Positions 17,531 to 26,459 of a stretch of 64,000 nucleotides of DNA are shown here, in pieces. The DNA comes from Sphingomonas sp. IC081 (GTDB lineage: Bacteria; Pseudomonadota; Alphaproteobacteria; Sphingomonadales; Sphingomonadaceae). The stretch covers positions 124,001 through 188,000 of the forward strand of contig NZ_CP029763.1 of the NCBI RefSeq assembly GCF_006874585.1, written 5' to 3'. Position numbers and translations under genes: made by a program. Position 1 is the stretch's first letter, and every line of letters begins with the position of its first letter. Under the pieces are notes generated by a model, which worked only from the letters and a program-made list of their open reading frames with translations, did no database searches and was not told where the DNA came from.

Positions 17531-18177
17531 CACTTCGCCCCCTGCCGCGCCAGGACATGCTCGCGCACTTGCATGACCTTGCCTTGCTGGCTCACGACCG
17601 CCGGCGTGTGGCGAATGCCGAACCGCTCGGTGAGCACACCATTCTGATCGAAATAGAAGCGGCGCTTGCGGTTGGTCATCTCATCGATGGGGGAACCGGC
17701 AACGAGAATGATCTTGGCATCCGTCGCATTCCAGCGCCCGGTCGCCCACGCCATCTGTCTGGCATCGTCGCCATCGACGAAGACGAGTGCCTGGCGCACC
17801 GTCACGAAATCGAGCGGGTTCACGCGCTGCCCCGCGGCTGCGATGAGATTGCCCTTCTGGTCGCGGATGTCCCGCTCGACGACCATCGCCGGATCGAATT
17901 GCCAGCTGCGCTCCCGCGTCGCGCGTGTGATGCCGGCGACTGGCTTCGGCCGACGCACGGATTGCTCGACGCGTCGCGCGAACTGTTGATTGAGCGCGTC
18001 GATTTGGCCCGATGACTGGAGCCGGGCCAAGCGAGCCTCGATCGTCGCCAGCAGGTCGGGTTCGATGATTGGAAAGGCTTGCGCCTGCGTTCCATAGTCG
18101 CGCGCCTGGGTGGACGCGGTGGCGCCGACGGCGACGAGAAGGCCTGTCCCGACCATGCGAAGGACAGGAGCCCTCAC
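17530..18177 (-). CDS. traW: Conjugal transfer pilus assembly protein TraW
   Basis: A 215-residue protein read from GTG at 18177, which overlaps the stop of the peptidase gene (GTGA). A signal peptide (VGTGLLVAVGATASTQA) is followed by the TraW pattern: DYGTQAQAFPIIEPDLL, then SWQFDPAMVVERDIRDQKGN, INPLDF-like VNPLDFV and the C-terminal FYFDQNGVLTERFGIRHTPA, a match to TraW/TrbC thioredoxin-like endings. TraW is a periplasmic assembly factor that pairs with TrbC. Length is typical. Confidence 0.94.
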   Translation of the reverse strand: MRAPVLRMVGTGLLVAVGATASTQARDYGTQAQAFPIIEPDLLATIEARLARLQSSGQIDALNQQFARRVEQSVRRPKPVAGITRATRERSWQFDPAMVVERDIRDQKGNLIAAAGQRVNPLDFVTVRQALVFVDGDDARQMAWATGRWNATDAKIILVAGSPIDEMTNRKRRFYFDQNGVLTERFGIRHTPAVVSQQGKVMQVREHVLARQGAK

Positions 18178-18695
18178 AGTACCGCCTCCCCGGTGCCGAG
18201 GATTTGCGGGCGGCAGATGAACCCGATTTCACCGTAACGGCTGTCGAAGCTGTCGGGATGCGGAGTTCCGACGAAATAGCAGCCGTCCGGCACCGTGCCG
18301 ATCGGCCCGGGTGTCAGCTTCTCGCCCCGCCGCGTCACTTCCTTCATCGTGCCAACGAGGTGCCCGTTCACCAGCACTTCTGCGCCTCGATGCTCGATCG
18401 TGTCGCCGGCCATGCCATAGACGATCTTGCCGAACGCGCCTGGGTTCTCGCCGAAATGCGCGCGCACGAGCGCGTTCGCGGGCGGGACGAAGAAGAGATA
18501 ATCGCCGCGCTTGGGTGCCCTGCCCCGATCGATGGTGAAGGCCCAGTTGGGCAGGGATTCAGAAGCGTTGATGAATAGTGCGTGGTCCTCACGCCAGGAC
18601 GACAGCGCGCTCGCGGCGATGCCGCCAATCCCAATGAGGCCGAGCAGCAGCCAGCGCTGCCTGACCGGTCTGCGGGTTTCAGTTGGCGGGGCCAT
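18174..18695 (-). CDS. S26-family signal peptidase of the transfer operon (TraF/TrhF type)
   Basis: ATG at 18695 gives 173 residues. One N-terminal membrane segment (WLLLGLIGIGGIAASALS) precedes a leader-peptidase fold: NASESLPNW carries the nucleophilic Ser region and GKIVYGMAGDTIEHRG the general-base Lys region, with a C-terminal PDGCYFVGTPHPDSFDSRYG box typical of S26 enzymes. In this operon it probably matures the propilin or cyclises/processes it, as with the TraF peptidase of RP4. The start lies 17 bp within trbI. Named TraF/TrhF in different plasmids, so no symbol is given to avoid confusion with the thioredoxin-like traF. Confidence 0.9.
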   Translation of the reverse strand: MAPPTETRRPVRQRWLLLGLIGIGGIAASALSSWREDHALFINASESLPNWAFTIDRGRAPKRGDYLFFVPPANALVRAHFGENPGAFGKIVYGMAGDTIEHRGAEVLVNGHLVGTMKEVTRRGEKLTPGPIGTVPDGCYFVGTPHPDSFDSRYGEIGFICRPQILGTGEAVL

Positions 18696-19248
18696 CGGAC
18701 GCGCTCCCGAAAGGTGAGGCCGTTGTGGGTCCGGTTTGCGGTGCAGCCGGTCCGGGAGCGGGAGAGCCACCACCTATCCTGGCCTGGAGTTCGGCGGGAG
18801 AGGCAGGACGCGGAATTGCGATGCCGCTCGCATAAACCGCCCTTCGCACTTCATCGGTGATATCCGGGACATTGCGCGTGAGGACCGCTTCCGCGACCAG
18901 AACCGTCTCGCCCTTGGCGGCGCGCGCTGCCATCTGGCCATCGAGCGATGCCATGAAGGCACGCATCTCGTGCTCGACCTGCTCGGGCGGCGACGCGCTA
19001 CGGGCCTGCGCCTGGATATACTCGCCGACAAGACCGGACAGTTTTACCGCCACGATGCGCTGTTGCGCTGGCGGTGAGAGCAAGGAGCGCGTTACCCACA
19101 TGCCCCAGGCGAGAGTGGCAAGGAGGATCGCCAGGGCTGCGAGCTGCAGCACCGAAAGACCTGCAAACGCGGCTCGGCGCTTGCGCGGCTGCTCAGTGCC
19201 GGCAGGGCGTGGGAGATCGAGCTCAGGTTCGCGTGAAAGATCGGTCAT
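18679..19248 (-). CDS. trbI: F-type transfer protein TrbI
   Basis: ATG at 19248 yields 189 residues. A single membrane segment (LQLAALAILLATLAWGMWV, ~37-55) is followed by the TrbI-F pattern: IVAVKLSGLVGEYIQAQARS, FMASLDGQMAARAAKGETVL and VAEAVLTRNVPDITDEVRRA. Residue order and size fit the F TrbI family, which influences pilus retraction/assembly. The C-terminus is Pro/Ala/Gly-rich. Start overlaps the upstream membrane-protein gene by four bases (ATGA). Confidence 0.9.
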   Translation of the reverse strand: MTDLSREPELDLPRPAGTEQPRKRRAAFAGLSVLQLAALAILLATLAWGMWVTRSLLSPPAQQRIVAVKLSGLVGEYIQAQARSASPPEQVEHEMRAFMASLDGQMAARAAKGETVLVAEAVLTRNVPDITDEVRRAVYASGIAIPRPASPAELQARIGGGSPAPGPAAPQTGPTTASPFGSASDGPAN

Positions 19249-19604
19249 GTTGTCTCTCCCCCCGAGGACTCGGATTGCCGCAGGTTGTGCCAGCGGAGCA
19301 CGCTGACGATCAGGAGCAGAACGGCAGTCAGGCCGACCAGCAGCAGTTGGAACGAGACTTGCCGCCGTGCACCGGCCTCGAGATAGCGCGCCGAAAGATT
19401 GTGCAGCTGGAGGAAGAAGCCATCGAAGCTGAGATTGCCGAGCAAAGCCAGGAAGCAGACGAACAGGCCGAGGACGACGAGCATGTTGGTCGCAGCCCAT
19501 CCTGCCGTGCGAAGTCCATGATAAATCAGCGCTTGCCAATTCAATGCCCGGCGATGCCGGGGAGGACGGTGGCGGTGCAGCACGATGCGTTCGGGGACCG
19601 GCAT
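19245..19604 (-). CDS. Tra-operon membrane protein, unknown
   Basis: A 119-residue protein with two membrane helices (MLVVLGLFVCFLALLGNL at ~41-58 and LLLVGLTAVLLLIVSVL at ~87-103) joined by a periplasmic loop (SFDGFFLQLHNLSARYLEAG). The stop overlaps trbI and the start lies just after traC, so it is cotranscribed. It occupies the place between traC and trbI where other F-like plasmids carry varied small genes. Function unknown. Confidence 0.75.
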   Translation of the reverse strand: MPVPERIVLHRHRPPRHRRALNWQALIYHGLRTAGWAATNMLVVLGLFVCFLALLGNLSFDGFFLQLHNLSARYLEAGARRQVSFQLLLVGLTAVLLLIVSVLRWHNLRQSESSGGETT

Positions 19605-19606
19605 GG

Positions 19607-22192
19607 CTATTCCGCTGCGAGCGGAACCCCGCCGCTCGCCTCCTGTCCGTTTGCTTCTGTCGCCGGTTCTAGCAACCGTTCGATTGCTTCCTCGATCGTG
19701 AGGCCATCACGCACGCCTGCCTCGATCGCCGCGAAAGTGCGGGGGCTCGACGAATAGACCGCAGCAGAGAAGGGATCGAGCACGAGCCGGCCCAGCGCCA
19801 GCGTGTCCGGGCCTTTGATCATGATGTCGGAATATTCCGTGCCGTTGCGTTTCAACGAGCGGAGCAGCGCGTCGGTATGGCCATCCATGTCGAAGCGGTC
19901 GTGCTTCTTGAAATCGGCGATGGTTTCCGGCTTCTGCTGAAGGATGACGAACCAGTCGCTGTTTTCGAGCGCGGCCTTCGATCCGTCCGACTTGTAATAG
20001 TCGTTGAGCGATTGGGTCGCGGTAATGAGCGACGCGCCATATTTACGGCATGTCCGGCTGTAGGTCTCGATGAAATCGGCCATGGCGCCGCCACGCAGCA
20101 TTTGCCAGGCTTCGTCGAGGAGCAGCGCCTTGGGGATCGCGCGGTCGATCCGGCGCATCGCCTGGGAAGACATGAACATGATCGCGGTCAGCACGACCGA
20201 ACGCAGCTCCTCGCGCGATGCGAGGTCGGAAAGCTCAAATACAGTGAAATCGGCCTCGAGTTGGAAGCTCACATCGCCACTGAAAAAGCGGCCATATGTG
20301 CCTGCGCTTGAGAACGGGCGCATGGCGATGGCGAGATCTCCGGCAAGCATGTTGCCGGTGGCATCGAGCGCGGCGATCACATCGTCGATGCTGCCCGCCC
20401 TGCCCTTCTCGTTCCAGATCTGGTTGACCGCCCCATCGATCAGCCCCCGCTCGGTATCGTTCAGCCGGTCCATGTGGCGGGCCATCTGCGCGACGATCGC
20501 CTTCAGCATCGCCATGCAATCGAGCAGATAGTCCTCGTCCTCTTCCGCCCGCGCGCCGTCGATCATGGCAAAGGGATTGAGGCAGAAGCCCGAGCCAAGC
20601 GTGAACTCGACGAATGCCCCGCCCTGGAGTCTCGCAGAATGTTCGAACGAACGTCCGTCGTCGATCACCACCACTTTCGCCCCGGCGCCGCATAGCGATG
20701 CGCACAGTTCCTGAAGCGCAACCGACTTGCCCGAGCCCGACTTGCCGAACACTGCGACATTATGATTGCCGGCGGCGTTCTCGAAAGGTGACCAGAAGAA
20801 GGGCTGTCCGCGCCGGCCGACCAGCAGGAGATGCGGGATCGGACCGCCCAGATACTCCCCCTGCAGCGGTGCAAGATTGCAGGCCGTGGTCGTAAGCATG
20901 GTGCGCATGCGCTTCATGCGTTCGAGGTCGCGGGCGAGACCGTCAGCAAGCGTGATCGGCATGGCGCAGAGCAGGCCCATGATCTGCAGGTAGCGATCGT
21001 CGTGGAGATCCCAGCCTGCGGCTCGATAAACGGACTTCACAATACGCTCATGAGCGTCGCCTTGTCCCTTGGGCGAGAACGAGGTCAGCGAGTAGAAGCA
21101 ACGCACGAGCTTGCGACCCTGGCGGAGCTCATCCTGGACATACTGCCATTCGCGCGACTGCTCGCGCAGCTGCGGCAGGAAGCGTGCCGACTTGGAATCG
21201 GCGAGGCTGGTGGTCCGCATGAACTTGTAGCCCGCCTTGCTCGCGGACGCCTGTTCGTCGGGATATTGAAGACAAAGCACGGTCGCGACCGGACAGGGCA
21301 TGCGCAGCTTGTCCGTGAACAGGTCGCCGATCAGTCTCGCTACGTCCCACGGCGCCCAGCGGTTCGGCAGGTTGCGCACGGAGAAGGAGCGCAGGTCGAA
21401 CGTGTCGGGATAGATTTCGCCGATCTCGGGCGCGCCGTCGACATCCGCACCCGTCGGACGGAAGCGTTCGGTACGCAGCAGGAGCCGGTCGGGCTCGATC
21501 CTGAGTTCGATGTCGCGCCGGACGGCCTGGTCCGCGATCGGGTCGAACGGACTGTAGCTGGTCGGATCATCACCCGCCGCCGTTGTCGGCGATGTCATGT
21601 CGTCAATGAGCGCGATGAGCGCGACGGGATCGAACACGCGGGTTGGTACGTCGATCGACTGGAGCGTCGAAACGAGGCCCTCTCGTACCGAAACCAATGC
21701 GTCGGTTGTTACCGATGCGGTATCGGGGACGCTCACCGAAATCACGATACGATGATTGCGAAGATGGAAGGGGGCGTCGGCCGACAGCGATCGCCAGACG
21801 CCAGCGCTCAGATAATCGGCGCGGTGTCGCGCCATGCGCTCGTAGATGCCACGCGCCCGGTAGCGGGGCACGAACCATTGTGAGACCCGGTCCCCGATCC
21901 GGGGAGACATCCAATGGAGAATCTGGACGCAGCATTGCGCTGGGATGGCCTCCGAGAAGAACTGGGTCAGGATCTCCGCCGTCCGCTCATCTCCGCCGAC
22001 CAGTGGTGCCGCCTCGATTGCGAAACCCCGCGACCCGCTGTTGAAGAACAGCGACGTCTTCTGGTCGAAACTACGATAGGGCAGCCAATGCGCGAGCATT
22101 GGAACGCCGTGACTGGGCGGCCGCGTATCGGGCTTGCCGTCGACGCCGAGAACCCGCTCGACGATCCCGCTGAAGAGACCGGGCGCAGTCAT
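19607..22192 (-). CDS. traC: Type IV secretion ATPase TraC
   Basis: An 861-residue VirB4-family ATPase. Walker A is FGKSGSGKS (in AVFGKSGSGKSVALQELC, ~500) and Walker B is PKALLLDEAWQML (~685), followed by the RHH/arginine-finger region TYSRTCRKYGASLITATQSL. The N-terminal domain (LPYRSFDQKTSLFFNSGSRG) is typical of TraC. It drives pilus assembly at the inner-membrane cytoplasmic face. ATG at 22192 overlaps the traV stop (TGATG); a TTG one codon earlier is less likely. Length agrees with the family (~870 aa). All motifs intact. Confidence 0.97.
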   Translation of the reverse strand: MTAPGLFSGIVERVLGVDGKPDTRPPSHGVPMLAHWLPYRSFDQKTSLFFNSGSRGFAIEAAPLVGGDERTAEILTQFFSEAIPAQCCVQILHWMSPRIGDRVSQWFVPRYRARGIYERMARHRADYLSAGVWRSLSADAPFHLRNHRIVISVSVPDTASVTTDALVSVREGLVSTLQSIDVPTRVFDPVALIALIDDMTSPTTAAGDDPTSYSPFDPIADQAVRRDIELRIEPDRLLLRTERFRPTGADVDGAPEIGEIYPDTFDLRSFSVRNLPNRWAPWDVARLIGDLFTDKLRMPCPVATVLCLQYPDEQASASKAGYKFMRTTSLADSKSARFLPQLREQSREWQYVQDELRQGRKLVRCFYSLTSFSPKGQGDAHERIVKSVYRAAGWDLHDDRYLQIMGLLCAMPITLADGLARDLERMKRMRTMLTTTACNLAPLQGEYLGGPIPHLLLVGRRGQPFFWSPFENAAGNHNVAVFGKSGSGKSVALQELCASLCGAGAKVVVIDDGRSFEHSARLQGGAFVEFTLGSGFCLNPFAMIDGARAEEDEDYLLDCMAMLKAIVAQMARHMDRLNDTERGLIDGAVNQIWNEKGRAGSIDDVIAALDATGNMLAGDLAIAMRPFSSAGTYGRFFSGDVSFQLEADFTVFELSDLASREELRSVVLTAIMFMSSQAMRRIDRAIPKALLLDEAWQMLRGGAMADFIETYSRTCRKYGASLITATQSLNDYYKSDGSKAALENSDWFVILQQKPETIADFKKHDRFDMDGHTDALLRSLKRNGTEYSDIMIKGPDTLALGRLVLDPFSAAVYSSSPRTFAAIEAGVRDGLTIEEAIERLLEPATEANGQEASGGVPLAAE

Positions 22193-22935
22193 CAATCCTC
22201 CTCCGGGGCGCCCGGCAATCCCGGTGCGCGTATGGGGACTGCGCCCGTAGCGCTGGCCTCAGGCGAAACGGCCTGCGAAGGAATGGAGGGCGGCAGCTTC
22301 GGTTCAGCGTCAGAATCGCGTGTTGGCCTTGCAAGCACCGCTTCGACTTTCGCGCGGACCTCTTCGACAGAAGTAGGTGGACGCACAGTTTTCGTCTCGA
22401 CCTGCCCCGGTATCTCAGCATCTGCGGCTGATAGCGTATTGCTGTACCGCAAAGGCGGAGCTGCCATGGCCGTACCGGCAAGTGGCGCAGCGACGCGTGG
22501 TGTTGCACCGCTTATGACACCCGGAACGTGCGTCACCTCGCCTGCCGGCACCCAGTCTCCACTCTCGACGACGGTATGAATCGCGCTCGCTTCATGGAGG
22601 CGTCCGAGATCGTCGATATAGGATGGGAACATGATGCGCAGCACCTTCTCCCCGGATCGGCGCTGCGGTGCGTTGACAGCTCTAGCCACGGCGTTGTTGC
22701 ACTGCCCACCGACGCAGCGGGCGGCCGCCGGCCTGACGTCCTCCGCGGTCTCTCCCACCAGCAGCGCGACAGCTGCATCGTCGATACGCGAGGTTGGCGC
22801 GCAGGTTCCGTCGGGCGCACGGCAGGCGAAATTGCCCTTCACATTGCCGTTAAGTATCGAGCAGCCGCCAAGCAGGCCAAGCACCAGGATAGGCGCTGCC
22901 ATGCGCGCCCGAAATGCGATCGATCGGACCCGCAT
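22192..22935 (-). CDS. traV: Type IV conjugative transfer lipoprotein TraV
   Basis: A 247-residue lipoprotein: the signal ends in LGGC (lipobox, in ILVLGLLGGCSILNGN), then NVKGNFACRAPDGTC, the TraV Cys pair. The N-terminal half matches TraV; the C-terminal half is Pro/Ala-rich and variable. TraV is the outer-membrane lipoprotein of the core complex, anchoring TraK and TraB. ATG at 22935 overlaps the stop of the DsbC gene; GTG one codon upstream is an alternative. It is longer than F TraV (~170 aa), due to the extra C-terminal region. Confidence 0.92.
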   Translation of the reverse strand: MRVRSIAFRARMAAPILVLGLLGGCSILNGNVKGNFACRAPDGTCAPTSRIDDAAVALLVGETAEDVRPAAARCVGGQCNNAVARAVNAPQRRSGEKVLRIMFPSYIDDLGRLHEASAIHTVVESGDWVPAGEVTHVPGVISGATPRVAAPLAGTAMAAPPLRYSNTLSAADAEIPGQVETKTVRPPTSVEEVRAKVEAVLARPTRDSDAEPKLPPSIPSQAVSPEASATGAVPIRAPGLPGAPEED

Positions 22936-23804
22936 CACCGCGCTCCCTTCAACCAGGCGGCAAGCGCGTCTTTAGGGCGGTAGCCCTCGATCATCGCGCC
23001 GTCGCTGCGCACGATGACCGGTGTGCCTGCGATGCCGTTGGCGGCCGCGAACTTCTCGTTGGCATCAAGGCCTGAGGTATCGCAGTTTGCCGGTTCAAGC
23101 GTATCGCCGGCGTAAGCCCTGCGTAGCGCACGGGCCGGATCCTTCGCGCAGTAGACACGCTCACTCAGCGCACGGCTTCCAAGGATTGAGATCGGCCGCT
23201 CAACGACGCGCACATTGAGCTCGGTGAGTACGCCGCTGAGTGCCCGACAATAGCCGCATGTGAAATCGCTGAACACGGTGACCGTCGGGCCTGACAGATT
23301 ACCCCAGATGATCGCTCCCGACTTGGGGAGCCCGGTGAGCGACAGGGCGCGGTCCGGTCGCGCGCGCATAGGCTCGCGCGCGGTCGCCGCTGGCGAAGCG
23401 ACCGCGGGAGCTGCGAGATCTTCGCCATCAGAAGTCCCACTGCTGGCCGCGCCGCCGAGCAGCATGGCAGGATTGAGTTCGAGGAGGCGCGCAGCGGTTA
23501 GATCCTGACGCGATTCCATGTCGTAGACACGGCCGATCACCAGATAGCGCGCGGACGTATCGACATAGAAGAGATTGCTGCCAGCAACGACCTCACAAAG
23601 GCCACCGATCCGCGCGCAGTCGACCTTGGTGATCTCGGTCTTAGGCAGGCGCGCCTTGAGGAGGGCGGCGATCTTGTCGCCATCGGGCCAGGCAAGATCC
23701 TTCGCAAATGCGACGCCGACGCCGGCAAGCAACAATGCGCCGGCGGCCATCCCAGCGGGAATGAAATAGCGACGCAGCGGACGCCGAGGCTCAGTTGCGG
23801 ACAT
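22935..23804 (-). CDS. DsbC-like thiol:disulfide interchange protein of the transfer operon
   Basis: A 289-residue periplasmic protein with an N-terminal membrane/signal segment (AGMAAGALLLAGVGVAFA). A DsbC-N-like domain (KIAALLKARLPKTEITKVDC) and a thioredoxin-fold catalytic domain with FSDFTCGYCRALSG, an intact CGYC motif, follow. A C-terminal cis-Pro segment (AGTPVIVRSDGAMIEGYRP) is present. It probably isomerises disulfides of TraN, TraU and TraH, which are very Cys-rich, taking the role of F TrbB. Start overlaps the traB end by 14 bp. Confidence 0.92.
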   Translation of the reverse strand: MSATEPRRPLRRYFIPAGMAAGALLLAGVGVAFAKDLAWPDGDKIAALLKARLPKTEITKVDCARIGGLCEVVAGSNLFYVDTSARYLVIGRVYDMESRQDLTAARLLELNPAMLLGGAASSGTSDGEDLAAPAVASPAATAREPMRARPDRALSLTGLPKSGAIIWGNLSGPTVTVFSDFTCGYCRALSGVLTELNVRVVERPISILGSRALSERVYCAKDPARALRRAYAGDTLEPANCDTSGLDANEKFAAANGIAGTPVIVRSDGAMIEGYRPKDALAAWLKGAR

Positions 23805-25092
23805 AGGCGCCCTCCAGGAAAACGATTTCGACGTCGATGCCAGTCGGCATCTCGATCACCGGCTGATATTGTTCGGCGCGCTCGATCAGATATTGCGAGA
23901 CCATGTCGCCGGTTTGCGCGACCCCCTCGCCGAACCCGCCCTCAAGGATCTCTCCGGTTGAAAGGCGTTGCCGCTTGCCGTCCGTCGAGATGTTGGTCCC
24001 GGAGAGAATGGAACTCGTATTGGCGCTGAACCCTCGGCCGAACCCGCCGACCAGCCCAGCGAGGAACGCCTGGGTGACGAGGGAGCCTTCGCGGCTCACG
24101 ACACGTCCGCGTACCCCGGTCTTTCCAGCGAATGCGATGAAGCCCTTGACTTCAGACACCGCAACACGGCCGCCAGGCTGCTCGCAGGTCATTTTCTGGA
24201 GTTTAACGTAGACCTTCTCGGACGAAAGGTCGCCGCGCGCCGCGCCATTGACCAAGCAGCCCTCAATCCGTGTCGTCAGCACACGTCCGTTCTGGATGAC
24301 CGAACGGGCCGGACCTGTAATGCGCAGGACCACGGGGAGCGGATCGGTTTGGCTGTTGACGCCAGCCCCTGCATCGACGCCGACGATGACACGCGCCGAC
24401 GCGAAGCTGTTGGGCGGCAGGTAGTCAGGACTGTCCGAATAGACCGTGTTGCCCCGCTCGACGCGCGCGGCCCCTCCTGTCTCAAAGGCCACTACCTTCA
24501 CCTGAGACACGGGCGCGGCGGCAACAGCTGCGCTTCCCGGAGGCTGCTGATAGGTACCCGGCGAACCCGAACCGTACATCGCTGCAGGTCCAGGTGTGGG
24601 CGTGACTGAGGAGGGGGCGGCCCTTGCCGCGTTCACCTGCGCGCGTAGCTGCTCGTTTTCCTGCTGATATGCGCTGAGCACCCGTTGGCCGTCGGCGGCC
24701 ATCGACTGGTTCTGGCCCTGGAGGGCTGCCACCTGCTGCGCGAGCTGATCGATCCGCTGCTGCTGCATACTGACCGACTTCAGCTGGTTCTCGGTGGACT
24801 GGAAGCGGTTCTCCGAAGCGGCCATCCATTCGCGCTCGGACATGTTGCGGTTGACCATATCGTCGGTGGCAATCTTGACGTCCTGCGCCCCGGAGGTTTC
24901 ACCGTCGGGCGTGTCGCCATCGTCGAAGATCCAGAAGGCCGATGCGATCAGGAGGACACCGGAAGCACCGCCAAGCAGCAGGCGTTGCCTGCGGCGCACG
25001 ACCTCGTTGCCCGCAAGATCGTCACCGACCGGAGAAATGTCCGCGGCGTCGAGCGGCCTGCGCTCGCGCGAGAAAAGCGTGCGCAGGTTCAT
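23791..25092 (-). CDS. traB: Conjugal transfer core protein TraB
   Basis: ATG at 25092 gives 433 residues. A short cytoplasmic N-terminus is followed by one membrane segment (LLLGGASGVLLIASAFWIF, ~38-56), a coiled coil (~85-150, QLAQQVAALQGQNQSMAADG), a Pro/Gly-rich linker and a VirB10-like C-terminal domain (YLPPNSFASARVIVGVDAGA, then RVAVSEVKGFIAFAGKTGVR). It spans the envelope as the core-complex scaffold with TraK and TraV. The region upstream in frame is antisense to traK and not part of the gene. ATGA overlap with the traK stop. Confidence 0.95.
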   Translation of the reverse strand: MNLRTLFSRERRPLDAADISPVGDDLAGNEVVRRRQRLLLGGASGVLLIASAFWIFDDGDTPDGETSGAQDVKIATDDMVNRNMSEREWMAASENRFQSTENQLKSVSMQQQRIDQLAQQVAALQGQNQSMAADGQRVLSAYQQENEQLRAQVNAARAAPSSVTPTPGPAAMYGSGSPGTYQQPPGSAAVAAAPVSQVKVVAFETGGAARVERGNTVYSDSPDYLPPNSFASARVIVGVDAGAGVNSQTDPLPVVLRITGPARSVIQNGRVLTTRIEGCLVNGAARGDLSSEKVYVKLQKMTCEQPGGRVAVSEVKGFIAFAGKTGVRGRVVSREGSLVTQAFLAGLVGGFGRGFSANTSSILSGTNISTDGKRQRLSTGEILEGGFGEGVAQTGDMVSQYLIERAEQYQPVIEMPTGIDVEIVFLEGAYVRN

Positions 25093-25892
25093 GGCCGTTC
25101 TCCGGTACGCGTGACGAGATAGGCGGTGGTCACCTGGCCGGGCGCCAGGCGTGGCTCGGCGACCGAAACGGCAACCGCGCTCGCAGGCGCTATCGTTGCA
25201 CCATCGAGTTCGACCGCGTCCTTCCCGCGATTTTCGATCCGCAGCACCCGGCCGTTGAGTTCGGCGCCGCGATACTCCGCGATCATCTGCACCCGGAGCG
25301 TGCCGACCTGCACCGGACTGCGCACCGACTGGCGCATCTGGTAGCCGTCGATGACCGATTGCGAATACATCGCTTGCACCAGAGCCGCAGCCTGTTCGCG
25401 CGGTTCCACACGGGCATGCGTCGAGGCAGGAGCGCGCTGGCTCGCGATCGCCGGGTTGGAGATGAACACCTGGACGGCGTCCTCGCCGGCGATGCGGCAA
25501 ACGAGCTTGTAGACATAGCCGCGCTTCGATGTGGCAAAGAAGGAGAGCGAGGGCCGCGAATAGCCTTCGGGAACCGAGAGGTAGATATCGCCGCGCACCG
25601 GCTCGTTGACCACAGTGAAATCTTCTGCGGGATTGCCAGTCGAGACCTTCGAGACCGAGGCGAACTGGTCCTCCACGAGGCTGATGCGGGTGAGATCGCG
25701 CGACGATGCCGCACAATCGACCCGGGACCCGTCGGCAGCCATCACCGTCTGATCCGCCCATGCTGGCCCGGTAAAGGCCAGGCTCGTGCCGATCGCCAGC
25801 AGTACGGCACCCGCTCCGCGGCTCATCAGGCACCAGGACCGCGAAGAAAGCGCAGTGCCTGCCGCAAGCGTACCGATTGCCCACATGACCAT
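25089..25892 (-). CDS. traK: Conjugal transfer core protein TraK
   Basis: ATG at 25892 is preceded by GGGGGAG with an 8-nt spacer and overlaps the traE stop (TGATG), giving 267 residues; a later ATG at 25826 lacks a ribosome-binding site. The signal peptide is ambiguous since two hydrophobic stretches occur (MWAIGTLAAGTAL and GAVLLAIGTSLAFTGPAWA). The mature part shows ISLVEDQFASVSKVSTGNPA, RGDIYLSVPEGYSRPSLSFF and the secretin-like C-terminal end (RVQMIAEYRGAELNGRVLRI). TraK is the VirB9-like periplasmic/outer-membrane component of the core complex. Confidence 0.94.
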   Translation of the reverse strand: MVMWAIGTLAAGTALSSRSWCLMSRGAGAVLLAIGTSLAFTGPAWADQTVMAADGSRVDCAASSRDLTRISLVEDQFASVSKVSTGNPAEDFTVVNEPVRGDIYLSVPEGYSRPSLSFFATSKRGYVYKLVCRIAGEDAVQVFISNPAIASQRAPASTHARVEPREQAAALVQAMYSQSVIDGYQMRQSVRSPVQVGTLRVQMIAEYRGAELNGRVLRIENRGKDAVELDGATIAPASAVAVSVAEPRLAPGQVTTAYLVTRTGERP

Positions 25893-26458
25893 CAGCTCTT
25901 CTCCCCCGGCTTGTCGGTGACCATGCCGAAGCCGACCAGCTTGAGGCTGAGTCCGGTATAGTCCCAGGTGTAACGGAACCGCCGATTCTCGACCGAGATG
26001 ACTCGGTTGCCGACGATCGTCTGCAACTCGCCGGCCACTTCGGAAACCAGCGCTTTGGGATCGACCTTCATCGACTGGATCGTGAAGGTCTGCGAAATAC
26101 TTGAGCCGCGCTGTTCGTCGAGAATCTTCAGGAGTTCGCCCTTCACCGCCCCTTGCGAACCGGCATGGGTTATCTCGAGTACCTCGTTCATCCAATATTC
26201 GAGGTTGCGCGGGGACCGGTTCAAGGTCAGTACGGCAACGTCGCGCGTGATCATCTCGAGATAGTCCTTCGACACCCCGGCGCTGCTTACCGTCAGGTTC
26301 GAGCGCAGGACGGGCTGGAGCACGATCTCGCGGTCGCGGGCCGAAGCGATGAGGAAGAGAATGATGACGAGGGCGCCGAGAAGCAGCGTGGCGAGCGCAA
26401 GGAGGTTGCGCTGTCTGAGCACGCGCTGGCCTTGGGCGTGGCTGTAGCCGAGCTCCAT
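25892..26458 (-). CDS. traE: Type IV conjugative transfer protein TraE
   Basis: A 188-residue VirB5-like/TraE-family protein with one N-terminal membrane segment (LLALATLLLGALVIILFLIA) and the conserved MITRDVAVLTLNRSPRNLEY and TFTIQSMKVDP blocks. TraE is a pilus assembly component anchored to the inner membrane. Position between traL and traK is exactly as in F. Length matches (F TraE 188 aa). Confidence 0.95.
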   Translation of the reverse strand: MELGYSHAQGQRVLRQRNLLALATLLLGALVIILFLIASARDREIVLQPVLRSNLTVSSAGVSKDYLEMITRDVAVLTLNRSPRNLEYWMNEVLEITHAGSQGAVKGELLKILDEQRGSSISQTFTIQSMKVDPKALVSEVAGELQTIVGNRVISVENRRFRYTWDYTGLSLKLVGFGMVTDKPGEKS

Positions 26459-26459
26459 G

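Noticed and set aside
25092..25884. N-terminal extension of traB to 697 codons
   Set aside because: The extra part is antisense-frame reading through traK, rich in Arg/Ser; the ATG at 25092 with the ATGA overlap is the real start.
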